From assembly GCA_946408315.1 (NCBI GenBank), contig CAMJRV010000046.1:1-10911 (forward strand): a stretch of DNA of 10,911 bases, read 5' to 3'. The notes under the pieces were generated by a model. It was not told the DNA's origin and made no database searches. It saw only the letters and a program-made list of their open reading frames with translations. Shown here in pieces: positions 5,788 to 10,911 of this stretch. A program made the position numbers and the translations under genes. The DNA comes from an uncultured Bacillota bacterium (GTDB taxonomy: Bacteria; Bacillota; Clostridia; Peptostreptococcales; Anaerovoracaceae). Numbering within the stretch: position 1 is the first letter of the stretch; every line of letters starts with the position of its first letter.

Positions 5788-6804
5788 ATGATGTTAAAAG
5801 TAGGTGTAATCGGATGCGGCGCCATCGGCCGCGAGCATATCAAAAGGCTTTCGGGAAAGCTTCAGGGTTCCATGGTTACGGCAGTTTGCGATACATATGA
5901 GGACAGCGCCAAGGCTGCTGCTGCTATGGTTTCCGGCAACGAAGTGAAGATATATACGGACATTTCGTCAATTGCAGACGACCCAAATGTGGACGCTTTG
6001 GTCGTTACCTCCCCGGGGTTTGCGCATAAGGAAGCGGTTTTGGCTGCGGTTAAGGCGGGAAAGCCCGTATTCTGCGAGAAGCCGCTGTGCACCACCGCAG
6101 CGGATTGTAAAGAGATTGTAGATGCGGAAATTGCGGGAGGCAAACATCTGGTTCAGGTAGGGTTTATGCGCCGCTATGACAAGGGATACAATCAGATCAA
6201 GGACCTGCTCGATTCCGGTGAGTTCGGGAAGCCTCTCGTAGTCAAGTGCACCCATCGTGCAATTGAAGTAGACGATTCTTATTCTACCGAAATGGCCGTT
6301 ACCGATACGGCAATCCACGAAATAGACTGCCTGCACTGGCTCCTTGGCGACGATTGGGAATCCGTTCAGGTCATCATGGGCGCGAATACGAAATTTGCAC
6401 ATAAAAATCTGCGGGACCCGCAGGTAATGATCATGCAGAGCAAAAAAGGCGTTACGGTGGTTCTGGAAGTATTCGTAAACTGCAAATTCGGTTATGACAT
6501 CAATTGTGAAGTGGTCTGCGAAGACGGCGTTATCCACATGCCCGCCCCATCTTTTCCGACCGTTCGCAAGGCGGGAAAATTGTCGACCGATATCGAAACC
6601 AACTGGATCAACCGTTTCATCGACTCCTACGACGTGGAGCTGCAGGATTGGATCGACCATGCTTCCAGATTTGCGGTAGCGGGGCCCAACGCCTGGGACG
6701 GATATATTGCGGAAGTTGTCGCTGACGCGCTGGTAGCGGCCCAGTCATCCGGCAAGATTGAAAAGGTGGATTTAGGCGAAACGCCGAATTTCTATAAAAT
6801 TTAA
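5788..6804 (+). CDS. iolG: Inositol 2-dehydrogenase (Gfo/Idh/MocA family)
   Basis: This 338-residue cytoplasmic enzyme should oxidise myo-inositol with NAD+ to 2-keto-myo-inositol (scyllo-inosose), the first step of inositol breakdown. It has the Rossmann motif VGVIGCGAIGREH (5-17), the EKP signature (97-99) with the expected catalytic Lys98, GFMRRYD (125-131), and TDTAIHEID (172-180), which supplies Asp173 and His177. Spacing of Lys, Asp and His matches what I recall for B. subtilis IolG (97/172/176), shifted by one. AGGAGG (5776-5781) lies six bases before ATG 5788 and nine before a second ATG at 5791; either could be used, and the second would remove that one-residue shift. It is the first gene after the regulated promoter. 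Related dehydrogenases act on scyllo- or D-chiro-inositol and on sugars, so exact specificity is less sure than the family. Confidence 0.88.
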   Translation: MMLKVGVIGCGAIGREHIKRLSGKLQGSMVTAVCDTYEDSAKAAAAMVSGNEVKIYTDISSIADDPNVDALVVTSPGFAHKEAVLAAVKAGKPVFCEKPLCTTAADCKEIVDAEIAGGKHLVQVGFMRRYDKGYNQIKDLLDSGEFGKPLVVKCTHRAIEVDDSYSTEMAVTDTAIHEIDCLHWLLGDDWESVQVIMGANTKFAHKNLRDPQVMIMQSKKGVTVVLEVFVNCKFGYDINCEVVCEDGVIHMPAPSFPTVRKAGKLSTDIETNWINRFIDSYDVELQDWIDHASRFAVAGPNAWDGYIAEVVADALVAAQSSGKIEKVDLGETPNFYKI

Positions 6805-6838
6805 AATCCCATAAAAAATTTAAATAAGGAGTATTGTC

Positions 6839-7705
6839 ATGAAAATTGGTTTTAATGAAGGCTGTAACCGTTTTTGCAAGGATCATTCCGTTCTGAAGGA
6901 TCTGGAACTGTGCGAAAAGTATGGATTTGATTACATAGACATCCAGTCGGAATGTCTCAACCGGGACCTTGAAGCCGGTAAATATACCCTTGAGGATCTG
7001 AGCGCCTGGTTCAATGATCCCAGTCACAAGCTCAAAATGCTTTCCTATAACGCGCTGGTCTTCTTCAATATGAAGCAGACTCAGGAAGAAAAGGATGCTG
7101 TAATGACAGAGCTTGACGAGATTATCCGCCGGTGCAACATGCTAAACTGTAAAATGATTGTGGTCGTACCTTCCATGAATCTGTCGGTACATGCGACGCT
7201 GGACGAAATTCGGGAGGACGCTTTGGCTGTACTGAAGGATATGGTCAAGAAAGTGGAACCCCACGGCATCAGGCTGTCCCTTGAATTCTGCGGAGCGCCG
7301 ACCATGTCGATCAACCGCTTTGAAGACGCCTATGCCATCGCGGAAGCCGTAGACCATCCCCTTGTCGGGATTACCCTTGATCAGTACCACTTCCACGCCA
7401 TGGCTTCCAGCTTTGACTTTCTGGAAAAGGCCGACGGCAAAAAGATCTTTGTATGGCATCTGAACGGCATGGAGAACATGCCCTGCGGCGCGGCTTATAA
7501 CACCGACGAAAAGCGGCTGTGGCCGGGAGAGAAGGGCGACTGTCTGGATCATAAACGTTACGCAGACACGCTGAAAAAGATCGGATTTGAGGGTGATGTG
7601 TGCACTGTCGAGGTATTCCGTCCGGCTTACTATGAGCTTTCCCAGGAAGAAAACGTGAAGACCGCCGCAGAGGTAACCCGGAAGCACATCGCTGATTATT
7701 GCTAA
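6839..7705 (+). CDS. iolI: Inosose isomerase (2-keto-myo-inositol isomerase), TIM barrel
   Basis: This 288-residue protein belongs to the xylose-isomerase-like TIM-barrel family. It shares many blocks with B. subtilis IolI as I recall it: DLELCEKYGFDYIDI (21-35), NALVFFN (71-77), LDQYHFHAMASS (180-191), EKADGKKIFVWH (196-207), WPGEKG (228-233) and VEVFRPAYYELS (257-268). The expected metal ligands are in place: Glu149, Asp181, His207 and Glu258. IolI converts 2-keto-myo-inositol to 1-keto-D-chiro-inositol, linking D-chiro-inositol use with the myo-inositol path. AAGGAG (6826-6831) lies seven bases before the ATG. It starts 34 bases after iolG and is surely cotranscribed. An alternative reading is another inosose-acting epimerase or a dehydratase-like relative, but the block matches favour IolI. 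Confidence 0.85.
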   Translation: MKIGFNEGCNRFCKDHSVLKDLELCEKYGFDYIDIQSECLNRDLEAGKYTLEDLSAWFNDPSHKLKMLSYNALVFFNMKQTQEEKDAVMTELDEIIRRCNMLNCKMIVVVPSMNLSVHATLDEIREDALAVLKDMVKKVEPHGIRLSLEFCGAPTMSINRFEDAYAIAEAVDHPLVGITLDQYHFHAMASSFDFLEKADGKKIFVWHLNGMENMPCGAAYNTDEKRLWPGEKGDCLDHKRYADTLKKIGFEGDVCTVEVFRPAYYELSQEENVKTAAEVTRKHIADYC

Positions 7706-7759
7706 TTCTGAAATGTTCGGATTTAAAAAATATATTGTCAACGGAGAAAGGAGTATCGT

Positions 7760-8680
7760 ATGAAAATCGCATTTGACGTAGATGTTCTGGCAAAGCAGAT
7801 GAGCATCAATGACATGGTGCATCAGGTAGCGGACTGGGGCTACAAATATATCGAGCAGTCCCCCCACCCGCGGATCAACCCGTTCTACAAACATCCGCTG
7901 TTCTCCAGGGAGTGCGAGGCGGAATACCGGAAGGCGCTTAAGGAAACTGGGGTTGAAATCTCTTCCTTCATCGTGGTTTACCGCTGGTCGGGGCCTACGG
8001 AGGAGGAACGAAGGTTCGCCGTCAAAAATTGGCGCAAGATCGTGGAGATCGCAGTGAATATGGGAGTTCCGGTCATCAACACCGAGCTGTCGGGTGACCC
8101 GAACCAGCAGGGACTCTGTAACGGCATGTGGTTCCAATCCATGGAAGAACTGCTTCCCCTCTTTGAAAAGGAGGGCATCCGGGTGGAGATCCAGTCTCAC
8201 CCCTATGACTTCTGCGAATTGAACAACGAGACCTGCGATATGGTCAAATCCTTCCGCTCCAAAAACCTGGGATATGTATACTCCTCGCCCCACGGCTTCT
8301 TCTACGATCAGGGCAAGGGAGACGTCCGCTCCATGCTGAAATATGCCGGAGAAGAGCTGACCCACGTACTGTTTGCCGATACCTTCAACCAGACGCTGGA
8401 CTGCAGGTACATCGCCAATCCTCCGTGGCTCAACAGCAACGGCAAGGCGGATATCACAATCCATCAGCACCTTGCGATGGGCGAAGGGGATGTGGATTTC
8501 CCGGGCATCTTTGAAACCCTGCGGGAAATGGACTTTGCAAACAAACAGCTCAGAGCCGACGCTCCGAAGGCGGGGGGCGATAACATCGCCTGCGTCTCCA
8601 TGTTCGGCTTCCCGGAAAAGATGGCAAAACAGGCGCCAGAGGCACGGGAGCGGATTGAAAAAGAATTGCTGGGAAAATAA
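7760..8680 (+). CDS. iolH: IolH-like TIM-barrel protein, sugar phosphate isomerase/epimerase family
   Basis: This 306-residue protein has the same xylose-isomerase-like TIM-barrel type as the preceding gene but is clearly a different branch. Family features include MKIAFDVDVL at the start, YKYIEQSPHPRINPFYKHP (28-46), VVYRWSGPTEEER (72-84), VINTELSGDP (105-114), VEIQSHPYDFC (142-152), SSPHGFFYD (175-183), VLFADTFNQT (203-212) and IHQHLAMGEGDVDF (234-247). Likely metal ligands are Glu109, His147, Asp207 and one of the His residues at 178 or 236. It matches my memory of IolH, a conserved member of iol operons whose reaction is not firmly established. AAAGGAG (7747-7753) sits six bases before ATG. 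The gap from iolI is 54 bases. The neighbours support a role in handling keto-inositols; the precise reaction is unknown. Confidence 0.75.
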   Translation: MKIAFDVDVLAKQMSINDMVHQVADWGYKYIEQSPHPRINPFYKHPLFSRECEAEYRKALKETGVEISSFIVVYRWSGPTEEERRFAVKNWRKIVEIAVNMGVPVINTELSGDPNQQGLCNGMWFQSMEELLPLFEKEGIRVEIQSHPYDFCELNNETCDMVKSFRSKNLGYVYSSPHGFFYDQGKGDVRSMLKYAGEELTHVLFADTFNQTLDCRYIANPPWLNSNGKADITIHQHLAMGEGDVDFPGIFETLREMDFANKQLRADAPKAGGDNIACVSMFGFPEKMAKQAPEARERIEKELLGK

Positions 8681-8873
8681 AGGGAAGTCCTAAAAAGGAG
8701 CTTTTGAGAAAATAAGAGGGTCACAAAACGATTTCTCCTCAAAGAGTGACCAGTGGATTGATAAAGGGAAGGGAGCGAAGGGCTGTGACAGGAGTTTGTC
8801 ACAGCCTGCTCTCTGTCTTCGGGAATTTACGGAAGCAGTAAAGTAAAAAATGAATGGGAAAGGCGGTTATGAG
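8681..8873 (+). promoter_or_regulatory. Structured leader between iolH and iolD (possible attenuator or processing site)
   Basis: No gene is supported in this 193-base stretch. It holds a perfect 10-bp hairpin GGCTGTGACA (8781-8790) with TGTCACAGCC (8797-8806) around a 6-base loop, extended by GAGC/GCTC (8773-8776 with 8808-8811). Upstream, GGTCAC (8719-8724) can pair with GTGACC (8746-8751), and GAGAAA (8706-8711) with TTTCTC (8732-8737); these two cannot easily coexist. The GTGAC at 8746 could also pair with GTCAC at 8798. The main stem is followed by TGCTCTCTGTCTTC, pyrimidine-rich but without a T-run, so it is a poor intrinsic terminator. An AAAAAGGAG at 8693-8701 leads only to a trivial reading frame. 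Confidence 0.45.
8861..8866 (+). promoter_or_regulatory. Ribosome binding site deciding the iolD start
   Basis: AGGCGG differs from AGGAGG at one base and ends seven bases before ATG 8874. The earlier in-frame ATG at 8850 is preceded by GCAGTAAAGTAAAAA, with no comparable site. This favours 8874. Confidence 0.55.
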
Positions 8874-10745
8874 ATGAAAACAAAGAAAATGACGGTGGCG
8901 CAAGCATTGCTGCAATTTTTAGATCATCAGTACATCAATGTGGACGGGGAGGAGATCAAGTTCGTGGAGGGCATCCTCGGGATCTTCGGCCATGGCAACG
9001 TGGTGGGCCTTGGAGAGGCGCTGGAGTCGGGAGATCACAAATTGCGCTTTCTCCAAGGGAAAAACGAGCAGGGGCTCGGACATATTGCCATGGGCTTTGC
9101 CAAGCAGAGGAACAGAAAGCAGATCATGGCGGTCACAAGCTCCATCGGACCGGGGGCGCTGAATCTGATCACAGCGGCAGGGACCGCCACCTCAAATCGG
9201 ATTCCAGTGCTGTTTCTGCCGTCGGATACGTATGCGAGCAGGCAGCCGGACCCGGTGCTGCAGCAGATCGAACAGCCTCATGATTACAACATTACGGCCA
9301 ACGACGCCTTCAAGCCGGTGTGCAAATACTGGGACCGGATCAGCAGGCCGGAACAGTTGATGACGGCAGCGATGAATGCCATGCGGGTTTTGACGGACCC
9401 TGCGGAAACCGGGGCGGTCGCCCTGTGCCTGCCCCAGGATGTCCAGGGCGAGACGTATGATTACCCGGCGGAATTCCTGGAAAAGAGAGTCCACCATATC
9501 CAAAGACGTGACATCGAGCCGTCGGCCCTTTTGCGGGCGGCAGAGCTGATCGCAGGAAGCAAACGGCCCCTGCTCCTCTGCGGCGGCGGCGTGAAATATT
9601 CCGGGGCGGGAAAAGAGTTTTTGGAATTTGCGGAAGTATTCCGGATTCCCTTTGGGGAAACCCAGGCAGGAAAAGGGGCTGTCACCTGGGACTCTCCCAT
9701 GAACCTGGGAGGGATCGGAACCACAGGAACCTCGGCAGCCAATCGGATTGCCTTGGAGGCGGATCTGGTGATCGGGGTAGGCACAAGGCTCAACGATTTT
9801 CATACCAGCTCCAAATGGCAGTACCAGAATCCCGACGTGAAGCTTCTCACGATCAATGTAAATACGATGGATGCCTACAAGATGAACGCAATGCCCATCC
9901 TGGCGGACGCAAAGCTTGCCTTAAACGCCATCTCTTCTGAGCTGAAGAAGCTCGGCTATCGAAGCGGCTATCAGGGCGAGATCGAACAGGAAAGAGCTGA
10001 TTGGGATGCGGAGGTGGACCGGCTTTACCAATTGGAAAGCCCGACGCCGGAAGCATTGATCCAGACCAGAATCCTGGGCGAGCTGAACGAAAAGCTGACG
10101 GCGAAGGACGCCATCATCGTTACCGCATCGGGGAGCCTCCCAAGCGACGCCCAGAGAGTGTGGCGGTGCCGGGGAGAAAACGTATATCACATCGAGTACG
10201 GCTTCTCCTGCATGGGCTATGAGGTGAACGCCGCTATCGGAGTCAAGCTTGCAGAGCCCGACCGGGATGTATACGTACTGGTGGGGGATGGAAGCTTCAA
10301 CATGCTCCATTCGGAATTCCTCACAAGCCTGCAGGAAGGGATCAAACTAAACATCGTGCTGCTTGACAACCACGGCTTCCAGTGCATCCACAACCTCCAG
10401 AAGAGCCAGGGAATCCCGAGCTTCGGAAATGAATACCGGAAGCGGGAAGAGGTGACAGGACGGCTGACGGGAGACTATCTTTCCGTGGACTACTCCTTAC
10501 TCGCCCAGGCCTATGGAGGAAAGGGCTATTCGGTGAGAACGGTGGAAGAGCTTCACGAAGCGTTCGGAAAAGCAAAGCAGGAGAACTGCACCTGCCTCTT
10601 TGATATCAAGACGATCCCGGGCACTATGACGGGCAACTATGACGGCTGGTGGAGAGTGGGAACCGCCCAGGCTTCGGCTCATAAAGAGGTGGAAGCAGCA
10701 GCGGCCCAGATCAAAGAAGAGCTGAAGAAGGCAAGGCAATACTAA
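8874..10745 (+). CDS. iolD: 3D-(3,5/4)-trihydroxycyclohexane-1,2-dione hydrolase (ThDP enzyme)
   Basis: This 623-residue enzyme (631 if it starts at ATG 8850) opens the ring of trihydroxycyclohexanedione to give 5-deoxy-glucuronate. It has the three-domain plan of thiamine-diphosphate enzymes. The N-terminal domain has VDGEEIKFVEGILGIFGHGNV (23-43) and GKNEQG with the activating Glu65. The middle domain has LLLCGGGVKYSGA (233-245). The C-terminal domain has the ThDP/Mg motif GDGSF (471-475) ending in DN (498-499). The blocks PSDTYASRQPDPVLQQ (116-131), YWDRISRPEQLM (152-163) and ETQAGK (262-267) agree with recalled IolD sequences. I prefer ATG 8874 because AGGCGG lies seven bases upstream and the family starts a few residues before the TVAQAL block. 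IolE, which makes its substrate, is not in the window. Acetolactate synthases are related, but the IolD blocks are decisive. Confidence 0.93.
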   Translation: MKTKKMTVAQALLQFLDHQYINVDGEEIKFVEGILGIFGHGNVVGLGEALESGDHKLRFLQGKNEQGLGHIAMGFAKQRNRKQIMAVTSSIGPGALNLITAAGTATSNRIPVLFLPSDTYASRQPDPVLQQIEQPHDYNITANDAFKPVCKYWDRISRPEQLMTAAMNAMRVLTDPAETGAVALCLPQDVQGETYDYPAEFLEKRVHHIQRRDIEPSALLRAAELIAGSKRPLLLCGGGVKYSGAGKEFLEFAEVFRIPFGETQAGKGAVTWDSPMNLGGIGTTGTSAANRIALEADLVIGVGTRLNDFHTSSKWQYQNPDVKLLTINVNTMDAYKMNAMPILADAKLALNAISSELKKLGYRSGYQGEIEQERADWDAEVDRLYQLESPTPEALIQTRILGELNEKLTAKDAIIVTASGSLPSDAQRVWRCRGENVYHIEYGFSCMGYEVNAAIGVKLAEPDRDVYVLVGDGSFNMLHSEFLTSLQEGIKLNIVLLDNHGFQCIHNLQKSQGIPSFGNEYRKREEVTGRLTGDYLSVDYSLLAQAYGGKGYSVRTVEELHEAFGKAKQENCTCLFDIKTIPGTMTGNYDGWWRVGTAQASAHKEVEAAAAQIKEELKKARQY

Positions 10746-10838
10746 AAACAAAATGAAAGAGCAAAATGGCTAGAACGTAGCATGAAAAAATCAAAGCAAT
10801 CCAAAAGGTAAAAAGATAAAACCTCAGGAGGTATCGAT

Positions 10839-10911
10839 ATGGACAAATTATTGGAAATGACACAAAAGTTCCCCATGACAAAATACTGGAACGATTCCTG
10901 CTCCATCAAGG
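10839..10911 (+). CDS. Start of next gene, possibly a transaldolase-family protein (partial)
   Basis: A reading frame opens at ATG 10839 and runs off the window end after 24 complete codons, beginning MDKLLEMTQKF and containing TKYWNDSCSIK. AGGAGG (10826-10831) stands seven bases before the ATG, one of the best ribosome binding sites in the window, so the start is reliable. The YWNDSCS block resembles the N-terminus of transaldolase-like proteins as I remember them, where it precedes a G-A-V-G-A-T-T-N-P motif, but that part is outside the window. With so few residues the family is a guess. The 93-base gap from iolD holds no terminator, so it is probably in the same operon. Confidence 0.5.
   Translation, partial: MDKLLEMTQKFPMTKYWNDSCSIK

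Noticed and set aside
5968..6660. A 230-codon open frame antisense to iolG
   Set aside because: iolG has clear catalytic motifs in the other strand; the antisense translation shows no recognisable domain and no start signal.
7142..8470. A 442-codon open frame on the - strand across iolI and iolH
   Set aside because: It lies fully antisense to two well-supported genes, has no ribosome binding site of note, and its composition (many His, Val, Arg, Leu) is that of a shadow frame produced by codon bias in the opposite strand.
8850..8873. iolD starting at ATG 8850 with eight extra residues
   Set aside because: No ribosome binding site precedes 8850, while AGGCGG is well placed for 8874 and the family N-terminus fits the later start. 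It is not excluded.
9192..9803. A 203-codon open frame antisense to iolD
   Set aside because: Rich in Pro, Arg, Cys and His without domain features; explained by the GC-rich coding strand of iolD.
10746..10838. A small gene between iolD and the last partial gene (ATG near 10753)
   Set aside because: The frame closes after six codons (MKEQNG then TAG) and there is no further open frame of note; the stretch appears to be plain spacer with the next gene's ribosome binding site.

Overview
The window looks like a myo-inositol (or related cyclitol) uptake and catabolism locus from a Bacillota genome, probably a gut-type Clostridia such as Lachnospiraceae or Oscillospiraceae. The support is strong AGGAGG-type ribosome binding sites ahead of most genes, AT-rich intergenic DNA beside moderately GC-rich genes, a lipoprotein-type binding protein for the ABC importer, and close resemblance (recalled, not searched) of three or four proteins to the Bacillus subtilis iol operon products. 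No phage, IS, CRISPR, tRNA or rRNA was seen.

Layout. Positions 1-258 hold the 3' end of a medium-chain zinc-type alcohol/polyol dehydrogenase gene on the + strand, followed by a hairpin terminator (321-358) that can also serve the convergent operon. On the - strand, 4072 to 398 encodes a complete CUT2-type sugar ABC importer: binding lipoprotein, double-ATPase subunit, permease. A 437-bp divergent control region (4073-4509) follows. It contains a perfect 37-bp palindrome with two degenerate relatives. On the + strand come a LacI-family regulator (4510-5535), its terminator (5617-5664), and a clean promoter/operator (5706-5734) that drives iolG (5788-6804), iolI (6839-7705), iolH (7760-8680), iolD (8874-10745) and the start of another gene (10839 to the window end) that resembles a transaldolase.

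How it works together (inference from known families). The importer brings in the cyclitol. IolG oxidises it to 2-keto-myo-inositol (scyllo-inosose). IolI isomerises inosose species and IolH is an associated TIM-barrel protein. IolD hydrolytically opens the trihydroxycyclohexanedione ring. The dehydratase IolE and the later enzymes IolB, IolC, IolJ and IolA are not in the window and may lie downstream.

The most interesting part is regulatory. Two identical 20-bp CG-centred operator-like sequences (5553 and 5706) flank the regulator's terminator, and the second sits exactly on the -35 and spacer of the iolG promoter. A different palindrome family occupies the divergent region. Two operator classes thus occur with only one visible regulator. 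A structured, gene-free stretch before iolD (8681-8873) also deserves attention.
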